Shown: in pieces, positions 1-7,821 of the stretch | Numbering within the stretch: the stretch's first letter is position 1 | Layout: the number at the start of each line of letters is the position of its first letter | From: UBA11574 sp963752565 | GTDB lineage: Bacteria > Desulfobacterota > Desulfobacteria > Desulfobacterales > UBA11574 | Direction: 5' to 3' | Assembly (NCBI GenBank): GCA_963752565.1 | Contig: CAVVZC010000007.1 | Location: 72,696-136,695, forward strand | Length of the DNA: 64,000 bases | Notes under the pieces: generated by a model | The model's database searches: none | What the model was told of the DNA's origin: nothing | Seen by the model: the letters and a program-made list of their open reading frames with translations, nothing else | Made by a program: the position numbers and the translations under genes

Positions 1-87
1 TTGCCAGAAGGTATCAAGGTCCGAGGCGCCGGGAAACAGCCCGGCCATCCCGACCACGGCAATGGGTGATTTTTTTTCGTTGGTCAT
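1..87 (-). CDS. Ketosynthase N-terminus (PKS / PUFA synthase type), cut by window edge
   Basis: Only the first 29 codons are present; the gene runs off the left edge. They read as a short polar leader followed by PIAVVGMAGLFPGASDLDTF. This is the classic opening of the beta-ketoacyl synthase domain in iterative polyketide and omega-3 polyunsaturated fatty acid (PfaA-like) synthases, which condense malonyl units onto a growing chain. The ATG follows a weak GGAAT-type ribosome site. The catalytic Cys-His-His triad lies outside the window, so the class (PfaA, heterocyst-glycolipid-like or other PKS) cannot be decided. Confidence 0.8.
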   Translation of the reverse strand, partial: MTNEKKSPIAVVGMAGLFPGASDLDTFWQ

Positions 88-461
88 TTGCTATTCCAAT
101 TGAACGGATGTTTTTCCTACAATAGTTATATAAAAAAAACAACCGACTATTGTCTAAACTGACTGGCCCCAGATCATGAAAGTAGTGCCTGGGAAACAGA
201 GCTGCCTGAAGTTATTATAGGATAAAGGGTTCCAGGATTCAAGGAGTCAAGGGTTCAAGGGTTTGTTTTTTAATTTGGGAAATTTTTTTGACTCTATTTA
301 TCTCTCCTGATATTCTTTCTTGGATATGCATGAAAATCAATGAGAATCTTTAGGTTACTTGATTAAAGAGCGCTTAAGCAAAATCGTAAATAACAAACTG
401 TTTTCATTGTGAATAAAAGGCCATTTCGGAAATTTTCATGAAATATTTGGGTTAAAATGCT
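88..461. other. Divergent intergenic region with filler repeat
   Basis: This spacer separates the ketosynthase gene (-) from the phosphoribosyltransferase gene (+). Around 233-265 lies a GGATTCAAGGAGTCAAGGGTTCAAGGG-type stretch that recurs in other gaps of this window (near 1852 and 30690). The rest is AT-rich. I see no credible ORF or RNA gene. Confidence 0.5.
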
Positions 462-1154
462 ATGACATCGCACATCATTGACCTGCCCGAACTGCGGGAA
501 CAAACCCATGTTTTTCAGGACCGAGTCCATGCCGGTCAAGTCCTGGCCCAGATGCTTTCGGCCGATGACAAGCATGCCGGGATCATTTTAGCTGTACCGG
601 CCGGCGGTGTACCCATAGGGGTTGTGATGGCTGAAAAAACAAGGCTTGATTTTGACGTGGCCGTCGTCAGCAAGATCACCTTGCCCTGGAATACTGAAGC
701 CGGCTACGGGGCTGTGGCTTTTGACGGCACGGTTAAGCTGAATAAAGATTTAATTCAGCGCGTAAACCTGACTGCCGAAGATGTTAAAAAGGGGATCGAA
801 AAGACCATGGCCAAGGTAATGCGACGGGTTACAAAATTACGGGACCGGCAGCCCTTCCCCGACCTTGGGAATCGATCCGCAATTCTGGTGGATGACGGAC
901 TGGCTTCGGGGTTTACCATGCGGGTGGCGGTCGCAGCATTGCGCAACGCCGGGGCCCACCGGGTTGTTGTCGCCGTGCCGACCGGTCATCGTCGCTCGGC
1001 GGAAATGATCGCACGCGATGTTGAAACGCTCTATTGTGCCAATATCCGTGGCGGCTACAGTTATGCCGTGGCCAGCGCCTACCAACACTGGTCGGATGTC
1101 GCCGAAGAAGATGTGGTAAAAATTCTGGAACAATTCAAAACAAAAGACCTTTGA
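462..1154 (+). CDS. Phosphoribosyltransferase family protein
   Basis: A 230-residue type I phosphoribosyltransferase fold protein. The PRPP-binding loop is clear at residues 141-153 (ILVDDGLASGFTM), and the pyrophosphate-loop segment AVPAGGVPIG is at 44-53. Proteins of this stand-alone kind, predicted phosphoribosyltransferases sometimes paired with dienelactone-hydrolase-like domains, have no firmly assigned substrate. The product is probably cytoplasmic because there is no signal peptide. The start ATG has only a weak ribosome site. It stands alone: the gene upstream is divergent and the next + strand ORF is more than 260 bases away. The family call is firm; the substrate is unknown. Confidence 0.85.
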   Translation: MTSHIIDLPELREQTHVFQDRVHAGQVLAQMLSADDKHAGIILAVPAGGVPIGVVMAEKTRLDFDVAVVSKITLPWNTEAGYGAVAFDGTVKLNKDLIQRVNLTAEDVKKGIEKTMAKVMRRVTKLRDRQPFPDLGNRSAILVDDGLASGFTMRVAVAALRNAGAHRVVVAVPTGHRRSAEMIARDVETLYCANIRGGYSYAVASAYQHWSDVAEEDVVKILEQFKTKDL

Positions 1155-1420
1155 ACTGAAATACCGAGCACGCGACTGTAAAACACCACCAGCTTAAATC
1201 CGAGTTTGTTTTATAAATTGTTTGTCCCCTCCTTATACATCCCATCTAATTCAAATTTAAAATTAAACCTTAGTTAAGCGAAAGTCTAGAGTGACCCTAT
1301 TTTTATTCTTATTATATTTATCAGCATTTTTTTATGCTCAATTGAGATTAAAGAATTCCCACATTATGCCGATATATCTTTAAAGGCTTTAGGCTAATTG
1401 TATTATTTGAGGATATATAA

Positions 1421-1687
1421 ATGGGAGCTTATATCGACAACGGATGGTGTGCCTGTAAATCATGGAAACAGGCTGCCAGAAAAAGACAAAAACTGATTTT
1501 AGGGCCGCAATACCGAAATGCTCTGCATGATGAATGCATGATGGCCATCGTACTCGGCCATAACGGTCCGCTGCTGGCAAAAATTCTAACATACTCTCAC
1601 CCTTCTGAGCATGAATACATAAAAGCTTTATTTGCCAACGAAATTGACATCAATTTCAGTAATGGAAATCTTGTTATCTCCAATTGA
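1421..1687 (+). CDS. Hypothetical protein, 88 aa
   Basis: I do not recognise this protein. It starts at ATG with a TGAGGA-like ribosome site 7-8 bases upstream. It has three cysteines and two methionines in its first half (WCACKSW near residues 9-15, DECMMAI near 37-43), a hydrophobic middle, and an acidic end with no membrane segment. It lies alone in accessory DNA, and composition resembles the flanking non-coding DNA. It may be a real small gene or a chance ORF. Confidence 0.4.
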   Translation: MGAYIDNGWCACKSWKQAARKRQKLILGPQYRNALHDECMMAIVLGHNGPLLAKILTYSHPSEHEYIKALFANEIDINFSNGNLVISN

Positions 1688-2275
1688 AGCCAAACCGACC
1701 GTCGTACTTTATCGAACCCTTAGCGGCTAAATGAGTGCATGTTTTTCACCGCCCATTCCCCCCACCTTCGCGGGGGTCATTCTCTGCGTATTCTGCGTCT
1801 TTGCGGTGGGATAATTTTTTTGCATTTCACCCTGACCCCCGACCCCTGACCCCTTGAACACTTGAATCCTCATAGGATAATCGACACTTTTGGAGCTGAT
1901 CCTTTTTGATTCTCCTTGACACACCCCTGGTTTGGGCGTAATAATCTAAATACACTCAAATTTTACGATTCCACATTCTGCAACTTAACAATGTATTGGT
2001 ATTGTTTAATATAACGATACATTGTCTATCTATAATATTATTTTTCAGAACTAACCCATTAACAACAATACCGAGAAGGCGCTGTCGTCATTTCCCCTAA
2101 GTAAAGGGTACAGCTCAAATCTCGTCTGTTATACGTCTAAAAGTATAAATGTATGAATTTTAGGTCAGGTTTCTGTAGATATCTTTACGGTGGCGTAAGC
2201 CCGTGGGTATCTACTTGAAAGCGATTACACACGCTGCAAAATACTCTCGCCTTTGGTATAAAAACCGGAGGCGGA
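1688..2275. other. Gene-free stretch with two kinds of dispersed repeat
   Basis: No gene seen. At about 1775-1811 is a CTGCGTATTCTGCGTCTTTG-type motif, a filler sequence common between genes in Desulfobacterota and some Bacteroidota (recalled, not searched). At 1835-1875 is a CCCTGACCCC/CCCTTGAACACTTGAATCC stretch, the reverse-strand form of the element at 233 and 30690. At 2061-2160 is copy A of the longer dispersed repeat listed separately. Confidence 0.5.
2061..2160. repeat. Dispersed repeat, copy A
   Basis: The core GAGAAGGCGCTGTCGTCATT is followed after about 45 bases by CTGTTATACGTCTAAAAGTA and TAAATGTATGAATT. The same order of blocks recurs at 7897-8026. The core alone, fused to a TGTGTAAAAGTA tail, recurs at 5173-5234. 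It lies between genes and codes for nothing convincing. The copies are diverged, so this looks like an old mobile or palindromic filler family rather than a recent duplication. Confidence 0.6.
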
Positions 2276-2755
2276 CTATTTGCCAACAGCGGATCTCATA
2301 CTGTCAAAATGTTGGGCTGCCGATTGGAATATAATGAAGTCGAAAAGCTGCTCGGTTGTCACTTCACCTCCAAAGGCGGGCATGCTGCCTTTACGGTCGA
2401 GTTCGTCATCGGTCAATTCGACAGCGAATGCGGCCAGCTCAGAACTATTTTTTCTCAGAAATTCCAGGGCCTCGACCTTAGTGCAGTCCGCATGATCACG
2501 GGAATCCTTATCGGACATCGCATTGATCTGATCCATGCTCAGGGGCGGCAGATCTTCACCTCTAACAATCATTGCGGCCATTTTTGATATTGCAAAATGC
2601 CCGGCTCCAATGTGACGCGCGGTGACACCTACGGACCATTTTTCCATGTCGCAGACTTTGGTCCAATCACTGTTGGTTAAACTTTCCACAAAACTGATCA
2701 CTTCATCGGCGAATGATTTGATTCGTTCGGATATAGTTTTTCCTCGTTGGCTCAT
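2276..2755 (-). CDS. DinB/maleylpyruvate-isomerase-like four-helix protein
   Basis: A 159-residue protein of the DinB-like superfamily, related to mycothiol-dependent maleylpyruvate isomerase N-terminal domains. These are metal-binding four-helix bundles whose members include thiol-dependent transferases and many proteins of unknown substrate. Family-like features are the WSVGVTARHIGAGHFAI segment (residues 40-57), which carries two candidate metal-ligand histidines, and a third histidine near the C-terminus (AAQHFDSM). A strong AAGGAGGAAAAC site precedes the ATG. It is a single gene with no partner. The family call is fair; no substrate can be given. Confidence 0.75.
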   Translation of the reverse strand: MSQRGKTISERIKSFADEVISFVESLTNSDWTKVCDMEKWSVGVTARHIGAGHFAISKMAAMIVRGEDLPPLSMDQINAMSDKDSRDHADCTKVEALEFLRKNSSELAAFAVELTDDELDRKGSMPAFGGEVTTEQLFDFIIFQSAAQHFDSMRSAVGK

Positions 2756-3264
2756 GTTTTCCTCCTTTTCCGACGGATTGCGATGTCGACGGGTGGTTCA
2801 AATATTTCGGGCTTAAAAGAATCAGACGTGAATTTAAATTCGTTCGTGACCCAGCCAATGGTAAGAAATTGCTTTTTTAGACTGATATAATGTAAACAGA
2901 AAAACCGCTGATTCGTTAATGTTTTTTTTATTTTTTTTTATCGTCCTTGAAATTCAATTGGACATGAAGAAATAAGGTGCGTACATTAGTTTATAACCTG
3001 GCATCGGTAAAGGTTTTGACAGCAAACGGGGGATCGCACCACAGAAACATCATGATATAATAAATAATACGTTAAAAATTTATGTCAAACAAGGGAACGA
3101 TAAATAATACCGCGAACGCAAGTGGTGAAATGACTGCAGAGGATAACATATGGATATGAATTTCAGATAACCATTACCCATTATGACCCCATTACTGGTT
3201 GCAAGTTTTTTATTTTGCTTACGTTATCAGTCATTGAAAAATATAAACAAAAGACATTGATTAA
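2756..3264. other. Intergenic region with repeat copy B
   Basis: This AT-rich spacer lies between the divergent DinB-like gene (-) and the TrhA-like gene (+). It holds a run of T near 2925-2940 and, at 3070-3120, copy B of the dispersed repeat. No ORF or RNA gene is supported. Confidence 0.5.
3070..3120. repeat. Dispersed repeat, copy B (left part only)
   Basis: TTAAAAATTTATGTCAA is followed by GGGAACGATAAATAATACCG and CGAA. This matches the left part of copy D (7897-7942) almost base for base, then the similarity stops. It appears to be a partial copy. Confidence 0.55.
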
Positions 3265-3921
3265 ATGAAAGATATAGGAAGAATAGAATACTACTCGCCA
3301 ATAGAAGAAAAAAGTAACATCATTTCTCATTCTATCGGTTTCATTTTAAGTATTGTCGCTTTGGTACTTTTAGTTACGCATGCAAATCTGCACGGAGACG
3401 TTTGGCATATTGTTAGTTTTAGCATTTTCGGAGCAAGTTTAATTATATTATATGCTGCTTCTACTTTTTACCACAGCGCTAAAAAGTCAGAGTTAAGAAA
3501 CAGATTGAAAATCATTGATCACGCATCTATTTATGTTCTTATCGCTGGAACTTACACTCCATTTACACTTGTTACTCTAAATGGTACAATAGGTTGGGTG
3601 ATTTTCGCTACTTCTTGGGGATTGGCTTTAACTGGAATAATTTTAAAACTTTTTTTTACAGGGAAATACAGTTTAATTTCGACTATAATGTATGTATTAA
3701 TGGGTTGGATTATCATTTTCGCCATAAAACCATTAATTAACAATTTACCTTTAGAAGGTTTACTTTGGCTTTTTGCAGGAGGAATATCTTACACAATTGG
3801 TGCAACTTTATACAGCATTAAAAAAATAAAATTCAATCACGCCGTTTTCCATATGTTTGTTTTAATTGGTAGTTTTTGTCATTTTATGTCGGTGTTCTTT
3901 TATGTTTTACCAAGTGAATAA
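3265..3921 (+). CDS. trhA: TrhA / hemolysin III (PAQR-family) membrane protein
   Basis: A 218-residue protein with seven predicted membrane helices, the size and plan of the bacterial TrhA/hemolysin III branch of the PAQR family. Conserved family marks are the N-terminal EEKSNIISH motif, STFYHS in helix 2-3, and the paired histidines near the C-terminus (NHAVFHMF and CHF). In PAQR proteins these form a buried metal site linked to hydrolase-type activity. E. coli TrhA affects membrane energetics and fatty-acid homeostasis; 'hemolysin' is a historical label. The gene is noticeably more AT-rich than most neighbours (codons such as TTA, ATT and AAA dominate), which hints at transfer. No operon partner is obvious. 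Confidence 0.85.
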   Translation: MKDIGRIEYYSPIEEKSNIISHSIGFILSIVALVLLVTHANLHGDVWHIVSFSIFGASLIILYAASTFYHSAKKSELRNRLKIIDHASIYVLIAGTYTPFTLVTLNGTIGWVIFATSWGLALTGIILKLFFTGKYSLISTIMYVLMGWIIIFAIKPLINNLPLEGLLWLFAGGISYTIGATLYSIKKIKFNHAVFHMFVLIGSFCHFMSVFFYVLPSE

Positions 3922-3987
3922 ATCAGCATATGAATTCCAGAAATAAAGAACTGTATAATCAATGGTTATCTTTCAGAAAGGGACATC

Positions 3988-4953
3988 ATGACCTCTCGAT
4001 TGATCATAACAGTCTTCAATGTCATGTTTGCTGTTTACATTATTGGGGCGTCGATGCTAGTTTTGGCTACTGACAAGCTTCCCAAACCATCATCAAGATT
4101 CAGAAATCCTCAGGTTGTTAAAATTAAAGGGTTGCCAAATGGTGCTGATGGGACTCCGATAAGTACGGAGGAGCCCTTTCTTTCCCGGTACGGTCGTTTT
4201 CTGTTTTTCAATACAGGCAAAAAAGAAAACAATAAAGACCTGCACTTTGCCGAGTTGATACAAAGCCAGTGGTTTTATCGCGGACAAATTGGTCCAAATG
4301 TAAACACGAAGAAGGAGGTCGAAGGAAATCCTTCTATGGACAGCAAGTATAACTTCTTTTACATCGACTCAAATGTCGACCGAATGGTCCGAACAGCCAG
4401 TTTCGCTTTTAAAACGGGTGAACTTCGTGCCCTTAAGGTTTTTGAAGGAGTGCCAAAACGCGAAGTAAAACTCTTTGCTCAAAAGTTTCATGGTAATATG
4501 GGTGTTGAGGTTAGTGCTGATGGGAAAATCGTCTTTTTTTCCAGAGCCACGTGGAACATGCGCGGGTTCTCACTGGGAAAACTGGCTGGCTCAGATATTC
4601 TTTTTGTTAGAAAAAGAAAGGATGCGTATGTTTTCGATAAAACCGAAGCTAAACGTGTTATGCAGAATGTCAATACTTTGGATTTGGAGTATGCGGCTTC
4701 CATTTCCTCCGATGGCTTAGAGCTGTTTTTCACGAGGCTAAACATTGCTGATTACAAAAAAGGCAACATAAGATCAAGAATCATGCGCTCAACAAGGACA
4801 TCTTTGTCGGAACCATTCAGCAAACCTAAGATGATAGATGCCATTGGCGATTCTGATTTTGTAGAAGGGCCGGCTATTTCCGGAGATGCTAAAGAACTTT
4901 ACTACCATAAACACGATGGTAAGAAGTTCAGGCTTTATAAAGTCACTCGCTAA
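3988..4953 (+). CDS. Exported PD40/WD40-like beta-propeller protein
   Basis: A 321-residue protein with an N-terminal hydrophobic export segment (about residues 5-27). Repeated blades follow of the TolB/PD40 kind: LSRYGRFLFFNT, VSADGKIVFFSRA, ISSDGLELFFTRL and ISGDAKELYYHK each carry the S.DG..L.F pattern. Such domains form a beta-propeller used for protein or cell-wall binding, so a periplasmic location is likely. A GAAAGGGACATC ribosome site precedes the ATG. It follows the TrhA-like gene by 66 bases on the same strand, but a functional link is not evident. The partner is unknown. Confidence 0.7.
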   Translation: MTSRLIITVFNVMFAVYIIGASMLVLATDKLPKPSSRFRNPQVVKIKGLPNGADGTPISTEEPFLSRYGRFLFFNTGKKENNKDLHFAELIQSQWFYRGQIGPNVNTKKEVEGNPSMDSKYNFFYIDSNVDRMVRTASFAFKTGELRALKVFEGVPKREVKLFAQKFHGNMGVEVSADGKIVFFSRATWNMRGFSLGKLAGSDILFVRKRKDAYVFDKTEAKRVMQNVNTLDLEYAASISSDGLELFFTRLNIADYKKGNIRSRIMRSTRTSLSEPFSKPKMIDAIGDSDFVEGPAISGDAKELYYHKHDGKKFRLYKVTR

Positions 4954-5058
4954 TAACTGACGGTTGCGAATTTACAAATACAGCAAGACGTTTCAGCGGA
5001 TGCGGACAAGCTGCGCTGCTGAGCTTGATTGTTAGATTTCGAGTTAAAATGGTAACAT

Positions 5059-5229
5059 ATGCCACAGCGGGTGATTAAAATTATTCTGCCGGAAAACCAT
5101 GGGAACCCAGCACTGGAGTTAATAGAGCGTCAGGACAAAACCAAAGCTGAACAGAAAATTGCACTTAGAATCAACCGCGAAAGGGGCTGTCGTCATTTTC
5201 CCCAAGCCGGGGAACTGTTATTTGTGTAA
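5059..5229 (+). pseudogene. Gene fragment (possible DUF389 N-terminus) running into repeat copy C
   Basis: A short open frame begins MPQRVIKIILPENHGNPALE, which resembles the first strand and helix of DUF389/TIGR00341-type membrane proteins (a tentative recall). After about 38 codons the frame enters repeat copy C, so its last 17 or so codons (RERGCRHFPQAGELLFV) are encoded by repeat DNA. The simplest reading is a gene start truncated by insertion of, or recombination at, the repeat. No ribosome site of note is present. Confidence 0.45.
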
Positions 5230-5234
5230 AAGTA
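5173..5234. repeat. Dispersed repeat, copy C (core plus tail)
   Basis: CCGCGAAAGGGGCTGTCGTC then ATTTTCCCCAAG matches the core of copies A and D closely. The tail TGTGTAAAAGTA matches their TCTAAAAGTA end, with the middle section shortened. It forms the 3' end of the fragment ORF at 5059. Confidence 0.6.
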
Positions 5235-5279
5235 CGATCATTTTATAGCGATGTTCAATAGAATATTGAGACATACCTG

Positions 5280-5591
5280 ATGATTGACAAAACAAAGATA
5301 ATTGACACAGTCTGCGAAAGATTAGAAAAGCTCCCTTTAGGACACTATATAGACCTAAAGACTTATAAGCGCAATAGAACTGTCATCATTGTTAAAATAG
5401 ATGAAAAGAAACTTTTGGTTATTGAGGACGGTTATTTTAAGGATAGGTTTTTAATAAAGTCTGACAAGCTGAAAAAGTTGCTCAAAACCCTTTTAAAGAA
5501 GGAATTCCCCAGAAGTAAAAAAATCAGGCTATATGTTATGGGAAAATTCGTGGATGAAGAAGCTTTGAACACAATACGAAAAATTCTTTAG
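5280..5591 (+). CDS. Conserved hypothetical protein, 103 aa
   Basis: A small, lysine-rich, cytoplasmic-looking protein with no membrane segment. It has an apparent beta-rich first half (LGHYIDLKTYKRNRTVIIVK, then LLVIEDGYF) and a basic helix (KLKKLLKTLLKKEFPRSKK, about residues 62-80) before a final strand RLYVMGKF. I recall similar uncharacterised proteins in Desulfobacterales but cannot name a family. The upstream ribosome site is poor. It stands alone between repeat copy C and the superoxide dismutase gene. Function unknown. Confidence 0.6.
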   Translation: MIDKTKIIDTVCERLEKLPLGHYIDLKTYKRNRTVIIVKIDEKKLLVIEDGYFKDRFLIKSDKLKKLLKTLLKKEFPRSKKIRLYVMGKFVDEEALNTIRKIL

Positions 5592-5851
5592 GATGCTTAC
5601 ATGGAAGAATTACGTCTAATGCATTACGTGTCGATGGACGTAGATGATTAGACAATTATCAAAAATCTGTAATTTTAAAATTTTGTTATAAAAACATGGC
5701 ACTACATTTCATGGCTGGCAAAAATCAGGCTATTATTTGTTCCAATTAGGGATATTAAATAGACGTCTATTTAATATTAATGTTGGCCCGATCGAAGTCC
5801 TCGGTCGAGTTGCTGCACGGTTAGGGCGCTGTTACAGTTAAGGAGGGGACC

Positions 5852-6565
5852 ATGAAAATACATTGGATAAAAAGGGTTCATCATTTACCCAAGGGTCTGT
5901 GTCTACTTGGTGCGATTGGTTTGGCACTTCTACTTGTCGGATGCGGAAAAGCCGGTGAGAAACCATCGATTGCCCAGGAAACGCTTCCATATAAGATGGA
6001 TGCACTCAAGCCGTACATTTCTGATCAAACCATGCGCGTTCACTATGATAAACACTATACCGGATATGTGGACAAGGCAAACCAGTTCCTTAAAGGGGGA
6101 GGCTTTGAAGGCAAAACTGCTGATGAGATTATAGTGCTCACAGCGGGAAAAAAAGAGTACACTGCGATCTTTAACAATGTCGCCCAGGCATGGAATCATG
6201 CTTTTTTCTGGAAATGCCTTAAACCGGGTGGTGGAAAGGTCGGTGGCGAGCTGGCTGATTGGATCACAAAATCGTTTGGGAACGTCGACACCTTTAAACA
6301 AAAATTTCTGGAGGCGGCCAAAAGCCAGTTTGGAAGCGGTTGGACCTGGCTGGTCCTTGACGGTGAGAAATTAAAGATTGTCACGACTGCCAATGCGGAC
6401 ACACCCATAGCCCAAGGGCTGAAGCCGGTCTTCACGGTGGATGTCTGGGAACATGCCTACTACCTGGACTATCAGAATCGCAGGGCAGACTTTGTTGAGA
6501 ATGTACTCAATCACCTCACCGACTGGGATTTCGTTGCCTCCCAGCTGAAATCTTCGGAGAAATGA
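5852..6565 (+). CDS. Exported lipoprotein Fe/Mn superoxide dismutase
   Basis: A 237-residue iron/manganese-type superoxide dismutase (2 O2- + 2 H+ to H2O2 + O2). All four metal ligands are present: His64 (RVHYDKHY), His116 (WNHAFFW), and Asp197 and His201 (VDVWEHAYY). Unlike the usual cytoplasmic enzyme it begins with a lipoprotein signal peptide ending in LLLVGC, Cys31 being the lipidated residue, so the enzyme should sit on a membrane facing the periplasm. A strong TAAGGAGGGG site precedes the ATG. The next gene follows after 49 bases on the same strand. Periplasmic defence fits an oxygen-exposed anaerobe. Fe versus Mn cannot be assigned from sequence alone. Confidence 0.93.
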   Translation: MKIHWIKRVHHLPKGLCLLGAIGLALLLVGCGKAGEKPSIAQETLPYKMDALKPYISDQTMRVHYDKHYTGYVDKANQFLKGGGFEGKTADEIIVLTAGKKEYTAIFNNVAQAWNHAFFWKCLKPGGGKVGGELADWITKSFGNVDTFKQKFLEAAKSQFGSGWTWLVLDGEKLKIVTTANADTPIAQGLKPVFTVDVWEHAYYLDYQNRRADFVENVLNHLTDWDFVASQLKSSEK

Positions 6566-6614
6566 TTCTTTTCCATCATATTCAAAATTTGAACAGGGGA
6601 TTAAAAGGAAAAAT

Positions 6615-7307
6615 ATGCTAAAAGTCGATCCACATCCTGATTATCCTTCAGAGGATGGTCGGTATCTAAGGGGGAATGATTTTTCTCCGGTTGCTGTGGC
6701 CGTAATTTTGAATTGTGACGGAGACAAAATCCCTCCCGAACTTGAGCGTCTTGTAAGGGCTGGGATAGAAACGGGGGCTGCTCTGTCAGGCACTGTCCAG
6801 ACCGAGAATATTGGGTTTGAAAAAATTGTATGCAACATCGTTGCGAATCCTAACATTCGTTATCTAATCGTCGGTGGGCCAGAATCGTGGGGTCATTCGA
6901 CTGGTGAAGCTTTAAAAGCCTTAATTCAACATGGCGTTGATGACAAAAAACGTATCATTGAAACCGATGCGCCCCATCCTTTTTTGTTCAACCTGTCCAT
7001 GGAGATGATTGAGCGTTTCCGGAAGCAGCTTTCTGTCATCGATCTTCAATTTGAAGGAGATCCGGATCTTATCAGAAAGGCTGTTTGGTCATGTTATCAG
7101 GAAAGCCCTGTAGAGTTTCGTGGTTATTCATTGTACGATCCGGGGGCATATCCGGAGCCGCCTCTCAGCGGTAAGCTGACATGGCGTATAACCCAGCCAT
7201 GGGCTGAGGTCCTTGATGATAAAGAGCGTGAAGCGAAAAGAAGAGCACAAGAGCTAATTGAGCGGTTAAAGGCCAGATCCAAGAAAGATCGAGAGAAAAA
7301 ATCATAG
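6615..7307 (+). CDS. MtrA-like corrinoid protein (tetrahydromethanopterin S-methyltransferase subunit A family)
   Basis: A 230-residue protein matching subunit A of the methanogen methyl-H4MPT:coenzyme M methyltransferase. Family segments are FSPVAVAVIL (23-32), SGTVQTENIGFEKIVCNIV (58-76), NPNIRYLIVGG and GHSTGEAL. His94 in WGHSTG aligns, from memory, with the histidine that ligates cobalt in MtrA. The C-terminus (about 170-230) is not MtrA-like: it is charged, helical and soluble, with no membrane anchor. The other Mtr subunits are not nearby. It is transcribed with the superoxide dismutase gene. Stand-alone MtrA-like proteins occur in some bacteria; a role in corrinoid-dependent methyl transfer is inferred. 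Confidence 0.85.
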   Translation: MLKVDPHPDYPSEDGRYLRGNDFSPVAVAVILNCDGDKIPPELERLVRAGIETGAALSGTVQTENIGFEKIVCNIVANPNIRYLIVGGPESWGHSTGEALKALIQHGVDDKKRIIETDAPHPFLFNLSMEMIERFRKQLSVIDLQFEGDPDLIRKAVWSCYQESPVEFRGYSLYDPGAYPEPPLSGKLTWRITQPWAEVLDDKEREAKRRAQELIERLKARSKKDREKKS

Positions 7308-7386
7308 GTAACTTAAGCAGCAGATATCAAGCGGATGGTACCGACCCCTTGCCGGCAGCACACCCGCAACGTTACATTGAAAAAAT

Positions 7387-7821
7387 ATGAAGAAATACCT
7401 TTTCTTAGCTGTTATCGTGGTATTGGCCTATGGATACATTCAAGAGCGAAACATTACATTCCATCGCTTTTCGTCATGGACGAAAAGCGATAACAGCGTT
7501 CTCCAACAAGCATATAATAACAGAAAAACTGACCTTCAAGTACAAGGAGGAGGCGTTGTAATAAAAATATTGCCCGATGATCTTGAGGGGTCAAGACATC
7601 AAAGGTTCGTTTTAAGGCTCAGCAGCGGCCAAACATTGATGGTCGCTCATAATATTGATTTAGCCCCCCGAATCAGTGGCTTAAACAGAGGGGATAAAGT
7701 GGAGTTCTATGGTGAATATGAATGGAATGCCAAAGGTGGCGTTATCCACTGGACGCACCACGATCCAAGTGGTCGGCATGTTGGCGGGTGGTTAAGGCAT
7801 GGCGGCAAAACGTACAACTAG
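7387..7821 (+). CDS. DUF3465 family exported protein
   Basis: A 144-residue protein with an N-terminal signal or membrane segment (YLFLAVIVVLAYGY). The DUF3465 body follows: a small beta-barrel with GGGVVIKILPDDLEG, HQRFVLRLSSGQTLMVAHNI, GDKVEFYGEYEWN and the histidine/tryptophan-rich close IHWTHHDPSGRHVGGWLRH. This OB-like family is typically periplasmic and of unknown function; the conserved histidines may bind metal or nucleic acid. The ribosome site is weak. It is 79 bases after the MtrA-like gene on the same strand, so co-transcription is possible. Confidence 0.8.
   Translation: MKKYLFLAVIVVLAYGYIQERNITFHRFSSWTKSDNSVLQQAYNNRKTDLQVQGGGVVIKILPDDLEGSRHQRFVLRLSSGQTLMVAHNIDLAPRISGLNRGDKVEFYGEYEWNAKGGVIHWTHHDPSGRHVGGWLRHGGKTYN

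Noticed and set aside
3265..3921. Hemolysin toxin
   Set aside because: 'Hemolysin III' is a historical family name; the protein is a PAQR-type membrane protein without toxin evidence.
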